Shown here: positions 36,761-46,335 of the stretch, one piece after another | Layout of the letters: each line of letters begins with the position of its first letter | Numbering within the stretch: position 1 is the stretch's first letter | Source: an uncultured Pseudomonadales bacterium | Lineage (GTDB): Bacteria; Pseudomonadota; Gammaproteobacteria; Pseudomonadales; Porticoccaceae | Assembly: GCA_943788895.1 (NCBI GenBank) | Contig: CALSRZ010000005.1 | Span: 1 to 64,000, forward strand | DNA length: 64,000 bases | Direction: 5' to 3' | Notes under the pieces: generated by a model | The model's database searches: none | Told to the model about the DNA's origin: nothing | The model's input: the letters and a program-made list of their open reading frames with translations, nothing else | Program-made: the position numbers and the translations under genes

Positions 36761-38530
36761 ATGGCGAAAACCCCACTGATACACAACTCTACAGCACGGC
36801 GCATGGCGAAAACCGTGCTCAACGGTTTCCGCAGCTATTTTGCCGACTATCTAAACGCTACACTCAGCGCCAAGGCGCGCTTTGAAAAAGCCGACTGGCA
36901 CGGTGTACAGCAGGCCAATGTCGATCGCCTGGAACTCTACAAGGCTAAAGTCACTCAGACAGTGATGTATCTGGAGATGGTCACCAACAAGGATATAGCC
37001 AATCGAGCGCTGTGGATCGAGGCAAAAAAAGCCTATACCCAACTGGTGTTTAACTTTCCAAATTTTGAAATTGCGGAAACGTTTTTTAATTCGGTGTTCA
37101 GTGCACTCCACGATCACGACAAGATCAATGACGATATTATCTATGTCCTCTCTTCACAGTTAATTGAGGCACCAGAAGCCGAGTACAGTATTTTTGTCCG
37201 CTATGAGGGCAGTGATTATCGAAATATTTTCCGACGTATTCTCAAGGAGTCCGAGTTCTCTCTGCCGGGAGAAGATATAGAGCTGGATTTAGACTGTATT
37301 CTCAATGTCTTTCAGCGCGAGGTGGTGCCCGCGCTCAACGGCTCTCCTGAAGATTTAAAATTTGATTTACTCGAGTCGGTTTTTTACCGCGGCAAGGCTG
37401 CCTATATGGTTGGCCGGGTAATGGATGGCGAACAGACCTTCCCGATGGCGCTGGCGATTCTTAATAACGAGCAGGGACAGCTGTATGTGGATACGGCTAT
37501 TTTTAACTCGGATGAGCTGAGTGTGATTTTCAGTTTTACCCGCAACCATTTTATGGTCGATGCACCCCTGCCCTATCAGTACGCGCATTTTTTAAAAACT
37601 CTGATGCCGAAAAAACTCGACTATGAAATTTACAATTCTCTGGGTTTCCCAAAGCATGCAAAGACCGAGTTTTATCGCCAGTCGGTGCAACATCTGCGCA
37701 ACTCTGATGACAAGTTTATTGTTGCCCCAGGCATTAAAGGTATGGTGATGACGGTGTTTACACTGCCCTCATACAATATTGTGTTTAAAATTATTAAAGA
37801 CAAGTTTGCGCCGCCCAAGGAAATTACTCATCAGGAGGTACGCAATAAATACCGCTTGGTCTCCAGACATGATCGTATTGGACGTATGGCCGACACTCAG
37901 GAATTCGATAAGCTGGTTTTTCCCCTAAATCGTTTTTCAGATTCGCTGCTCGAAGAGTTGCAAAAAGTTGCCGCCTCTTCGATTGAAATTCGCGATACCA
38001 GACTGATCATTAAGCATCTCTATACAGAGCGTTATATGACGCCGCTAAATATCTATTTAGAGAGTGCCAGCGACGCTGAAATTCACAGCGCCATGGAGGA
38101 GTACGGCAACTGTATTAAGCAGTTGGCGGCGGCGAATATTTTTCCCGGCGATATGCCCTTAAAGAATTTTGGCGTCACCCGTCACCGCCGCGTGGTGTTT
38201 TATGACTACGATGAAATTGCCTCATTGACCGACTGTAACTTTCGCCATATTCCCGAGCCGCGCACAGCTGAGGAGGAGATGCAGGCGGGCACCTGGTATA
38301 CCGTGGCTGAGAATGATATTTTCCCCGAGGAGTTTCGGCTGTTTTTTTCCGGTAATACCAAGGCGCGAAAAATGTTTGAAGAGATGCACAGCGATCTCTA
38401 CGAGGTTAAATTTTGGCAGGATCTGCAGCAGAAAATTCGCGATGGCTTTGTACTGGATGTATTTCCCTACCGCCGCGCCAGGCGCTTTGATCGCGGTAAG
38501 GACTCTGAATTAGAAGTGTTTTCTGATTAG
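36761..38530 (+). CDS. aceK: Isocitrate dehydrogenase kinase/phosphatase AceK
   Basis: 589 residues, family-typical. The N-terminal regulatory half is helical; the kinase-like half contains APGIKGMVMTVFTLPSYN (nucleotide loop, about 320-338) and KNFGVTRHRRVVFYDYDEI (about 465-485) with the Asp shared by kinase and phosphatase activities. It phosphorylates isocitrate dehydrogenase to direct carbon through the glyoxylate bypass. Usually beside aceA/aceB; those genes are absent here. RBS GGAGA precedes the start. Confidence 0.95.
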   Translation: MAKTPLIHNSTARRMAKTVLNGFRSYFADYLNATLSAKARFEKADWHGVQQANVDRLELYKAKVTQTVMYLEMVTNKDIANRALWIEAKKAYTQLVFNFPNFEIAETFFNSVFSALHDHDKINDDIIYVLSSQLIEAPEAEYSIFVRYEGSDYRNIFRRILKESEFSLPGEDIELDLDCILNVFQREVVPALNGSPEDLKFDLLESVFYRGKAAYMVGRVMDGEQTFPMALAILNNEQGQLYVDTAIFNSDELSVIFSFTRNHFMVDAPLPYQYAHFLKTLMPKKLDYEIYNSLGFPKHAKTEFYRQSVQHLRNSDDKFIVAPGIKGMVMTVFTLPSYNIVFKIIKDKFAPPKEITHQEVRNKYRLVSRHDRIGRMADTQEFDKLVFPLNRFSDSLLEELQKVAASSIEIRDTRLIIKHLYTERYMTPLNIYLESASDAEIHSAMEEYGNCIKQLAAANIFPGDMPLKNFGVTRHRRVVFYDYDEIASLTDCNFRHIPEPRTAEEEMQAGTWYTVAENDIFPEEFRLFFSGNTKARKMFEEMHSDLYEVKFWQDLQQKIRDGFVLDVFPYRRARRFDRGKDSELEVFSD

Positions 38531-38553
38531 AGATTTTTGATTAGAGCTTGAGT

Positions 38554-39090
38554 TTAGCGCAGGGGAATTTCTGAACTGAGCGCTCCAGAACGAATACTCA
38601 GACTGTCGAAGTTAATCGATTCAATCACCCAGTTACTGTCGATGCTATCACCCACATAATAGGTTTTTTCACCGATAAAGATTCGATTTTTCGCTGAGCC
38701 GCTGCGAATATAAATATGTCCGGCTATGGTTACTTCCGGCAATTCCAGCTCTTCAAATACAGGCTCTTTTATTACAGGCTCTTTTATTACAGGCTCTTGC
38801 TGAGGAATAACTTCTTCAGCAACTGTTTCTATCTCCACAGCTTCAACTGCCTGCTGGGGCTCAGATATCCTTACTGCGCCACTGATATTCTGATTAGTCA
38901 GGCTATAAAATCCATAAAAAAGCAGCGCGGCAACTGCAACTATAATCAGCGCCAGTTTGTAACCAGAACTATTCTTGGTCGGTTCTTGATAGGGATCCCA
39001 ACCGGCGCTGACAAAATCATCCAGATCCTCTGACTCTTCACGTTTGCGATCGTGCTCAGCCTTTTTTAGCGCATTGAGAATATAGGACAT
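38554..39090 (-). CDS. gspB: General secretion pathway protein GspB
   Basis: 178 residues. The N-terminal MSYILNALKKAEHDR is the family signature; a single membrane segment lies near 45-63, then a charged Val/Glu/Pro-rich spacer with three VIKEP-type repeats (about 95-115) and the C-terminal periplasmic GspB domain (AGHIYIRSGSAKNRIFIGEK). With GspA it helps insert the secretin through peptidoglycan. Overlaps the gspA end by one base. Last gene of the secretion operon, convergent with aceK. Confidence 0.88.
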   Translation of the reverse strand: MSYILNALKKAEHDRKREESEDLDDFVSAGWDPYQEPTKNSSGYKLALIIVAVAALLFYGFYSLTNQNISGAVRISEPQQAVEAVEIETVAEEVIPQQEPVIKEPVIKEPVFEELELPEVTIAGHIYIRSGSAKNRIFIGEKTYYVGDSIDSNWVIESINFDSLSIRSGALSSEIPLR

Positions 39091-40793
39091 TATTGAATCT
39101 CCATCAGTCGCGGAATAGTTTCCCCGGCAAACTGATTTAAGCGCATCAATGTTTCACGACCCAGTATTCCATCTGCCACTAATCCCTGCTGCTCTTGAAA
39201 TTCCAATACTTGCTGGGCAACGGCCGGGGTGTAGCGGCCGCCACTGATAACCCTTTCACTGCTCTGATCAATCGCTTGCAACTGAAGCTGTAACCAGTCG
39301 ATTAACTGGGGGTTAATCTGTAATTGGTTTGGGGTATTGCCGGTCACTGCCAAAGGCGCGCTATAACTGCTTGGCGGTTTCCATAAATAGAGAAACACTC
39401 CATTCCAATTCTGTGCAAAGCGCTCTCTATCAATATCTGCTGTGCCCTGGCGATTCTGCAAGGTAACAGTATTAGTATCTAACTTAGAGAGCACATAGGT
39501 TTTCAGGTAGCCATTTTCATCGAGCAGCCAAACTATGCCGGGACGATTCACTTTTTCAATAAAGCCAAGACTCACGGCGCTGATTTTTTCCATACGCAGC
39601 TGTTGCTGGTTAGCCACAGAAGAGAGCTCTTCCTCACTGTAGACCTCAGCGGTATCAATTTCCCAGATGGCCAGAAGAGCCGACAATGGATTGGCGGCCG
39701 CTGCGGGCTGATCCTTAACCACTTCAGCTGTTGGGCTATCTGTAATAGCTGGTACCTCAATATCAGCAACCTTAACCTCAGCAACCTGAACTGGCACATC
39801 TGCCGCAGATTCTTCTGGTGCCACAGCTTGATCAGGTGCCACAGCTTGCTCAGGTGCCACCTCCAAAGATGAAAACAAATCTGTAGATTTATAAGCAGCG
39901 GCAAGAGCCACTGCACCGACAATAAACAATACAGCTACTATCAGCCCTACTCTGGTTTTGCCGGTGGTTTTCTTTTCGCTGAGAATTTCTGCTGCCGCCT
40001 GACGGACCAATTTAGCCGAGACTGTTTTCTGCCCACTGGCGTAGGCGGCAACCAGAGCCTGATGACAGACCAGGTTAATTAATCGCGGTACGCCTCCGGT
40101 AAGCCGAAATAATACCGAGATACAGGCGGGCTCAAAAATAGCTCTTTTAGCGCCGGCACGGTGCAGGCGGTGATTGATATAGTTGGAGAGATCATTCTTA
40201 TCCAGTGGCGATAGATGGAAGCGAGAGACCACCCTCTGATTGAGTTGGCGAAGTTCTTTCTGAGCGAGAATCTCGAGCAATTCGGGCTGGCCGACCAACA
40301 GAATATGTAACAGTTTCTGAGTACTGGTTTCCAGATTGCTTAACAGGCGCAGGGTTTCCAAAACCTCTGGGGTCAGGTTCTGTGCCTCTTCAATTACGAT
40401 CAGTGTTTTTTTACCCTCGGCATGGGCGGCGAGCAGATCCTGATTAAGTGCGTCGATACATTTTTTGGTAAATGACAGTTCGGCATCTTCAGGCAGCTGA
40501 ATATTTAGTTCATCGCAGATACTGGCAAGCACATCGGTGGTATTAAGCTTGCTGTTAAGGATATAGGCGACCCGCACATGGGGCGGAATACGCTTGATCA
40601 TGGTGCGCGTCAATGTGGTTTTACCTGTGCCTACCTCACCGGTCAGCAGGATAAAACCACCTTCGCGATCAAGGCCGTACTTTAAATGGGCTACGGCCTG
40701 TCGGTGGTAGATGCTGGGATAGAGAAACCCAGGATCAGGGACTATCGAGAATGGCTCTCGCTTAAGGGCAAAATATTGCAGATAAATGCTCAT
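39090..40793 (-). CDS. gspA: General secretion pathway protein GspA (ExeA-like ATPase)
   Basis: 567 residues. N-terminal AAA ATPase with FALKREPFSIVPDP, Walker A GEVGTGKTT (about 46-54) and Walker B VIEEAQNL; a membrane helix near 283-303; an acidic Gln/Ala/Val-rich periplasmic spacer; and a C-terminal peptidoglycan-binding domain with TPAVAQQVLEFQEQQGL and DGILGRETLMRLN. Uses ATP and peptidoglycan binding to aid GspD assembly. It is 14 bases after gspD. Confidence 0.9.
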   Translation of the reverse strand: MSIYLQYFALKREPFSIVPDPGFLYPSIYHRQAVAHLKYGLDREGGFILLTGEVGTGKTTLTRTMIKRIPPHVRVAYILNSKLNTTDVLASICDELNIQLPEDAELSFTKKCIDALNQDLLAAHAEGKKTLIVIEEAQNLTPEVLETLRLLSNLETSTQKLLHILLVGQPELLEILAQKELRQLNQRVVSRFHLSPLDKNDLSNYINHRLHRAGAKRAIFEPACISVLFRLTGGVPRLINLVCHQALVAAYASGQKTVSAKLVRQAAAEILSEKKTTGKTRVGLIVAVLFIVGAVALAAAYKSTDLFSSLEVAPEQAVAPDQAVAPEESAADVPVQVAEVKVADIEVPAITDSPTAEVVKDQPAAAANPLSALLAIWEIDTAEVYSEEELSSVANQQQLRMEKISAVSLGFIEKVNRPGIVWLLDENGYLKTYVLSKLDTNTVTLQNRQGTADIDRERFAQNWNGVFLYLWKPPSSYSAPLAVTGNTPNQLQINPQLIDWLQLQLQAIDQSSERVISGGRYTPAVAQQVLEFQEQQGLVADGILGRETLMRLNQFAGETIPRLMEIQ

Positions 40794-40807
40794 AGTCCCT
40801 CATTGTA

Positions 40808-42736
40808 CTACTTGGTTGGCTGCCCCTCATTGATAAACTCTTCAAGCATTGGCTTAATAAGGCCGCCTTTTTCACTGTTTAGATCGCGCTTGATCAGATG
40901 CTTATATTTAGCCTCGGATAAATTTCGTGCATCTTCGGCTGTGCGAATAATGGTTGGGCGAATAAACATCATCAATACCGACTGAGAATCCTCTTTGTTT
41001 GATGACCGGAATAGACGACCTAACAGTGGAATATCTCCCAGCAGCGGCACCTTGTTCTCAGTGCCACCTGTTTGGTCTTCAATCAACCCACCCAATATCA
41101 ATAACTCACCATCCTGAATTAGCACATTGGTTTTCATGGTGCTTTTTGAGGTGGTTTGCAGACCTGGTTCACCGCCCGCTTTAACTTTGGATGACTCCTG
41201 CTCAATCTCCAGGCGCACCGAGTTGCCCTTACTAATTTGCGGCTTAACCTTAAGTTTTACACCCACTTCTTCACGATTAATGGTGGTAAAAGGGTTACTG
41301 CTGCCATTATTACCGCTGGTAAAACTTCCGGATTGGAAAGGAACTTCCTCACCTACTGTTAATGTAGCCTCTTCATTATCCAAAGTGACAACCGATGGCG
41401 TTGAAAGAATTTTAGTGCTGATATCGGTTTTCAAAGCTTGGATTAATAGCCCAATTCCTTTGCCAGTATCAGGGTCAAAATCACCCGCTATACCTATAGC
41501 ACCAGTAGTAGTGGACAATATATCAGCAAGACCTGCTGAATCCGCATCACTGATATCTCCATCAGCACCAGAACCAAGTACCGTGGCTAAAAGATTATCA
41601 AACTTGGTGAGATAACCGCCGCGATTTTTGCTGGTATACACTAACTGTGAATTAAGCAGGTTAGCCTGATCTTCCGATAACTCAGCAATAACTGCTTCAA
41701 TCAATACCTGCGGTCTGGCGCGATCAAGCTTTCTAACAACATTTCTAATTTCTCTAACCACCGCCGAAGGCGCTGCGATTACCAGCGCATTATTTAGCTC
41801 ATCAATCTGGATCTGATAGGCGGTTTTCTTTTTATTTTTGTTATTGGCACCAGCTTCTCCGGCGAGACGCAGAAAAATATCCGACTGCAGCATACCTTCA
41901 ACAATTGGCTTCATCTCTGCTGCACGGGCAAAGTTAAGGTAGATCACCTCAACGCTGCCGGCTTTATTTGATCGCTGATCCAGTGTTTGCAACATCGCTT
42001 TAAAGGCGCGGCGCGCAGTGCTCGGACCGCTGACAATAATTCGATTATTCATACCGTCTTCGACCAGTGACAACTCTTGCTTCTGCAGCTGCTTTAACTG
42101 GGTGGCGATATGCACCGCTTCACCGGCAGAGATATGCTTGAGCGTAACCACTTCAATAGCGGTCTGCTCGGGATCATCCAGCTCTGCAACCAGCTTTTCA
42201 AGACGTTTGATATTCGAGGCGATATCTGTAACTACAATGGCGTTGCTCTGGGCAAAGGATTGCAGTCGCGAACCGGAACTCATCACCGGCTTTAAAACCG
42301 GCACCAAGGTGGTCACCTGAGTGTGCTGAATCTTGATTACCTTGGTAATCAATTTGTTATTGCCGCCTGCACTGCCAGAAAAAGTAAATGCCTGATTAAA
42401 TGGCAGAATACGGGTTACCACACCATCGTCGACCGCCTGAAAACCCTGCACCTGCAGTGAAGAGAGCGCGGCATTGTAAAGCAGGTCAGCATCAATCGCC
42501 TCCGGGGCAATAATGGTTACCTTGCCTTTTACTCGAGGGTCGAGAACAAAGGATTTTCCGGTAATCTCTGCAACACTTTCAATTACGCTGCGGATATCCG
42601 CATCGCGGAAATTAATTCTTACTTTTTCGTCTGCAGTCGCCTCGGCAACCATCGCGGCCACTAAGCTGAGCGCCCCCACAAAGCGCATAATCTTTTTGCC
42701 AAAACCTACTTTTTGGTCAGTCATTATTTTTCTCAT
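40808..42736 (-). CDS. gspD: Type II secretion secretin GspD
   Basis: 642 residues. Signal peptide, N0 domain (VRINFRDADIRSVIESV onward), N1-N3 ring domains (about 130-370) and the C-terminal secretin domain with TVGEEVPFQSG and LLILGGLIEDQ. Forms the outer-membrane channel. Two starts are possible: ATG 42736, one base after the gspC stop, or 42724; the first is chosen for spacing. No pilotin gene is in the window, and the C-terminus is short and charged. Confidence 0.94.
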   Translation of the reverse strand: MRKIMTDQKVGFGKKIMRFVGALSLVAAMVAEATADEKVRINFRDADIRSVIESVAEITGKSFVLDPRVKGKVTIIAPEAIDADLLYNAALSSLQVQGFQAVDDGVVTRILPFNQAFTFSGSAGGNNKLITKVIKIQHTQVTTLVPVLKPVMSSGSRLQSFAQSNAIVVTDIASNIKRLEKLVAELDDPEQTAIEVVTLKHISAGEAVHIATQLKQLQKQELSLVEDGMNNRIIVSGPSTARRAFKAMLQTLDQRSNKAGSVEVIYLNFARAAEMKPIVEGMLQSDIFLRLAGEAGANNKNKKKTAYQIQIDELNNALVIAAPSAVVREIRNVVRKLDRARPQVLIEAVIAELSEDQANLLNSQLVYTSKNRGGYLTKFDNLLATVLGSGADGDISDADSAGLADILSTTTGAIGIAGDFDPDTGKGIGLLIQALKTDISTKILSTPSVVTLDNEEATLTVGEEVPFQSGSFTSGNNGSSNPFTTINREEVGVKLKVKPQISKGNSVRLEIEQESSKVKAGGEPGLQTTSKSTMKTNVLIQDGELLILGGLIEDQTGGTENKVPLLGDIPLLGRLFRSSNKEDSQSVLMMFIRPTIIRTAEDARNLSEAKYKHLIKRDLNSEKGGLIKPMLEEFINEGQPTK

Positions 42737-42737
42737 T

Positions 42738-43574
42738 TTATTTATTCAATCCGAATTTCGGTAACATTTTAGCTGACAGGCTGGCGGCATTCACATAGAT
42801 CACCACTGGCTGCCCATCGCGAATAACGGTTACTGGCAGGCTGCTCTGCGCGCTGTACTTGATCCACTGCTGTGGATCCGACATCAGCTCTTGGACACCC
42901 GTACCACCGACATCGACAACCACGTCGTTATTTTCAAGATCCGCCAGCATCTTCATTTCTTCAGAGAGTTTATTGAGTTTAAACCCACTGCCATATCCAT
43001 CCACCCTGACCGGTACGGCACCAAACATATTGGCCATGGCAAAACCGCCATCAGCTGTCTGCCCATCCGCGCTATCTGTCGACTGCTGTGTCTCGATGAC
43101 ATTATCAGCTTTAGCCAGCAAAATTTGCTCGTTTGTTCCGTTTCGCTTAACGATTATGCGGTACGGCTCAATCTTTTCAATAGTGACAGAGGATCCCAGC
43201 TTATCACCAACGTGATAGACCTTTTGCGGTTTGCCATTAAAAGCTAGGGTTGCTGAAGAAACCTCTCTGGAGATCATGACTCCCAGAAGTTTTGCCTTCA
43301 ATGTCGAGTTTTCCAACTCACCTACCACCGGCGCCTGCTGAATGGGCTGGCTGCCGCGGAACCAGTTCCAATTCAGGCTGACAGCATCTGATTTAGCACG
43401 AGGTATGGGTTCAACCTCCCCAGTATCAGCTATGTAAAGCATGGCCAGCATGATAATTAACACTGCACAGATCAGTACCAGCAATAAATTGCCCAGGGCA
43501 ATGGCACGCTGAGCCAAGGAACCAGTGCTAAATACTGATAACAGCTTGCTCAACTGAAAGGCTTTAATCGACAT
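42738..43574 (-). CDS. gspC: Type II secretion protein GspC
   Basis: 278 residues. Cytoplasmic N-terminus, one membrane helix (about 27-49), a homology-region domain with LKAKLLGVMISREVSSATL and VYHVGDKLG, and a C-terminal PDZ-type domain (GSGFKLNKLSEEM to VYVNAASL). Links the inner-membrane platform to the secretin. Overlaps gspM by 11 bases. Its location after gspM rather than at the head of the operon is a variant order. Confidence 0.9.
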   Translation of the reverse strand: MSIKAFQLSKLLSVFSTGSLAQRAIALGNLLLVLICAVLIIMLAMLYIADTGEVEPIPRAKSDAVSLNWNWFRGSQPIQQAPVVGELENSTLKAKLLGVMISREVSSATLAFNGKPQKVYHVGDKLGSSVTIEKIEPYRIIVKRNGTNEQILLAKADNVIETQQSTDSADGQTADGGFAMANMFGAVPVRVDGYGSGFKLNKLSEEMKMLADLENNDVVVDVGGTGVQELMSDPQQWIKYSAQSSLPVTVIRDGQPVVIYVNAASLSAKMLPKFGLNK

Positions 43575-44055
43575 TTATCACCTCAATATCAGCGACGTAA
43601 ATAACCTTGGTGCCAGCAGAAGACCTTATATCTAAAGCCTCAAGAGCCAGACCCTGACAGGTCAGCTGATGATTCAACTGTAGTATTCGATTGGGGCTGG
43701 AACCGCTGAGGGTAAACGAAAAGAAAGATGAATCCTTCTGTTCAAAACCGAGTAGCTTAAGCTGATTTCTTCTTACAATACGGGTAATCACTTCTTTCTT
43801 CTTGCCATTCTGGATTGCTTTACCAGCACAGCTATTATCAAGGCTGCTAACCATCTGGCTCTGCTCTCGCAGCCATTGCATATCTGCACTCAAGCTTTTA
43901 TGGCGCTGCTCGAGCTCGACGTTCTTCTGCATAGCAGGCAATAGCGACATATAAATAGCTGCAAGGATTAATAGTCCAGCGCCAACAGCCATAATCAATC
44001 TCTCGCGTGGCTGCAGATCTGCAAACCAACCGCTGAGGTTATCTAATAGGTTCAT
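43564..44055 (-). CDS. gspM: Type II secretion protein GspM
   Basis: 163 residues: a short cytoplasmic N-terminus (WFADLQPRERLIMAVGAG), one membrane helix (about 20-39), and a ferredoxin-like periplasmic domain. Partners GspL in the inner-membrane platform. ATGA overlap with gspL and 11-base overlap with gspC. Confidence 0.87.
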   Translation of the reverse strand: MNLLDNLSGWFADLQPRERLIMAVGAGLLILAAIYMSLLPAMQKNVELEQRHKSLSADMQWLREQSQMVSSLDNSCAGKAIQNGKKKEVITRIVRRNQLKLLGFEQKDSSFFSFTLSGSSPNRILQLNHQLTCQGLALEALDIRSSAGTKVIYVADIEVINVD

Positions 44056-45161
44056 GGTTTATCCACCCCAAGCAGATTGATACTGGTAATTTCGCCAACT
44101 TTCTTACTGCTGACTTTAAAGCCAGGGACTTTTAAAGTAGCCAGGTTCAACTTGCTTGCGTTTTTCAACTCTAGCTGGATTTCAGTATCATTCACAGACA
44201 GTGACTCCAGGTCACAGTTGCAGGCAGTCATAAATTTCTCGAGGCCTGCCAGTGCTCTCATAGCGGGCACCTCTGAACTTTCACGCTGCTTAAATAAATT
44301 GGCTAGCAGCAATTCACCGCTAGCCCTGACCTTTTCCGGTTGGGCTTTCTTGCCGGCAAATACATTGTTAAATCCTGAACTGACTTGCTTCTCAAGTGTG
44401 CTAACTGTCTCTTCAAGCTGAGCATTGGAGATTTGCAGATAGCCAAAGCCCAACACCACCGCCAGAATAAAAAGAGCCGCGGTGGACAGCCAGGATCCAC
44501 TGTTGGCCTGACGGGTCGCAGAACTTGCAAACTCGCCATCCAAAAGGTTGGCCGAGAGAGGGTATTCGCAGAACTGCCAGTCGATATCGGCGTCGTTGAT
44601 ATCCGCTTCCTCGAGCAAGTCCTCTGGAACTAGGGTTTCGTCGGGCACCGAGATCGACAGTCGCGGGGCTATATCCGCGGTTTCACACAGACGGCGAACC
44701 AAACTCCAAGCCAGTGCCGGGGAAGCAGAAAAACCACTGCCGGCAGCATCGCGAACCAGCAAAGTCCCTTCGCGCCAGACTATATTGATACGCCCTTCTT
44801 CATAAGGTAGTGCAAAATAATCAGGAACCAGTGCGCTGGGCGTTACTGAGGCGTTGTCGGCAATTCGCAACCACTCGCGCATATCCTGCTTGCTGACAAC
44901 AGTGATATCGACCTGTTTTTTATCATCTTCAGCTATCACTGCGCCTATAACAAAGTGCATATCTTCAACAGGCTGCAAAAGACGATCTTCGAGAATCCAC
45001 GGGATTAGCTCCGACCACTTTCTCTGCGGCGCAGTCGGTGCATCAATACGATGCACAGTGACACGCTCTGATGGTACCCAGAGGGCCATAGATCTGTGGT
45101 CTTCGCCTTCACTGACCAGATGGCGGTCAAGGTGGTGAATATGGTCAACAGATAATGTCAT
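44052..45161 (-). CDS. gspL: Type II secretion protein GspL
   Basis: 369 residues. The actin-like cytoplasmic domain (1-230) contains WVPSERVTVHRIDAP and LPYEEGRINIVWREGTLLVRD; a membrane helix sits near 240-258; a short periplasmic ferredoxin-like domain ends the protein. It recruits the GspE ATPase. Twelve bases after gspK. Confidence 0.88.
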   Translation of the reverse strand: MTLSVDHIHHLDRHLVSEGEDHRSMALWVPSERVTVHRIDAPTAPQRKWSELIPWILEDRLLQPVEDMHFVIGAVIAEDDKKQVDITVVSKQDMREWLRIADNASVTPSALVPDYFALPYEEGRINIVWREGTLLVRDAAGSGFSASPALAWSLVRRLCETADIAPRLSISVPDETLVPEDLLEEADINDADIDWQFCEYPLSANLLDGEFASSATRQANSGSWLSTAALFILAVVLGFGYLQISNAQLEETVSTLEKQVSSGFNNVFAGKKAQPEKVRASGELLLANLFKQRESSEVPAMRALAGLEKFMTACNCDLESLSVNDTEIQLELKNASKLNLATLKVPGFKVSSKKVGEITSINLLGVDKP

Positions 45162-45173
45162 TTAGAACATTTC

Positions 45174-46334
45174 CTAATAATCGGCGTTATTGTCGTTGGG
45201 TATTTCTTCACAGAGAGGCTGCATATAATACTTTTTATTGCCATCACTATCATCAGCTTCAGTGTCGGAATCTTCATCATCTGAAACAGCTGAGAATAGT
45301 AACGTCGTAACCCCGGCAGGCACAACCGTTATCTCACGACTTATTACCACCGGAGTTCCGCTACCCTTACGGTGTATTATACTTTTTACCTGCAGCTTTG
45401 ACTGCCCCAACGTGACTTCTAGATTTAATTGAAAAAACGATGTTTTTACATCGACAAGTGTCGCTGGCCAGCGCAACTCAACCTGTTGCTCACCAATCAT
45501 TAAATACTCGTTTATTGCAGCATAAAAATCAGTCCGCTTATCGTAGGGTCGACCAGCGGTAACCAACTCAACAAACTCCATACCCATGCCATCGCTCAAC
45601 GCCAGCAGCATCTGTTCCGATGCGGTGTTTATATTGACTGTGGTAAGTGCCGGCAATGCGCTTATCCAGGGCGACAGTATCTGCAGATCCCTGAGGCTGT
45701 AGCCTTTCATTGCCGCCAACTCACCAGTATCTGAGATCAAATTGTTGTGAGGAAACCGCGGCGGATCATAAAGACTGTATTCAGACCGCTCTGCGCCTGA
45801 GGGATTGATCGAAGAGTCGTCTTTATCAAGCCAGTCGATTATCACCGCAACTCTGGAGCCATCGACGGGAATATCCAGCGACTGCAAAAGGTTTTCCCAG
45901 GCTCGCGCATGACCAAATTTTGTTCCATCCATCTCTCGCTGTAGAGGCGAAATGGTATAACCGCTAAGACTGTTAAGATTAAATCGCGCCTGCAAATCGA
46001 CCATACATCCGGCGACAGTGCCTCCATCTACAGGTAAAAAGGGGATAGCTCGGGCCCAGTCTTCCTCAAAATGGTCTGTTTTAATATCGTCATTTACAGG
46101 TGAAAGTAAATCCCTGGCCCAACTCTCGGCGCTAATAGCCAATAACACTGCCTGATCACTGTGCAGAGATCCGGCAGCCTGATTGACCTCAATCTGGTGA
46201 CGGTAAAAAATATTGCCCAGTATTATGGTCACTGCAAGAGTGAGAATAAGCGTCGCCAAAAGAGCTACACCACGCTGACGCTGAGGCTTCGTTGCGGCCA
46301 TACTCTCGGCGGGCCTGGAATGATTGCTTTGCAT
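45174..46334 (-). CDS. gspK: Type II secretion minor pseudopilin GspK
   Basis: 386 residues from the ATG at 46334, one base after the gspJ stop; an in-frame ATG at 46376 would overlap gspJ by 41 bases. Prepilin cleavage is expected in QRQRG/VALLATLILTLAV; position +5 is Ala, as GspK normally lacks the conserved Glu. The helical insert and NLNSLSG, LLDWLDKDD-type motif (here IDWLDKDDS) are family features. Sits at the pseudopilus tip with GspI and GspJ. The C-terminus is acidic (DDEDSDTEADDSDGN). Confidence 0.9.
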   Translation of the reverse strand: MQSNHSRPAESMAATKPQRQRGVALLATLILTLAVTIILGNIFYRHQIEVNQAAGSLHSDQAVLLAISAESWARDLLSPVNDDIKTDHFEEDWARAIPFLPVDGGTVAGCMVDLQARFNLNSLSGYTISPLQREMDGTKFGHARAWENLLQSLDIPVDGSRVAVIIDWLDKDDSSINPSGAERSEYSLYDPPRFPHNNLISDTGELAAMKGYSLRDLQILSPWISALPALTTVNINTASEQMLLALSDGMGMEFVELVTAGRPYDKRTDFYAAINEYLMIGEQQVELRWPATLVDVKTSFFQLNLEVTLGQSKLQVKSIIHRKGSGTPVVISREITVVPAGVTTLLFSAVSDDEDSDTEADDSDGNKKYYMQPLCEEIPNDNNADY

Positions 46335-46335
46335 C

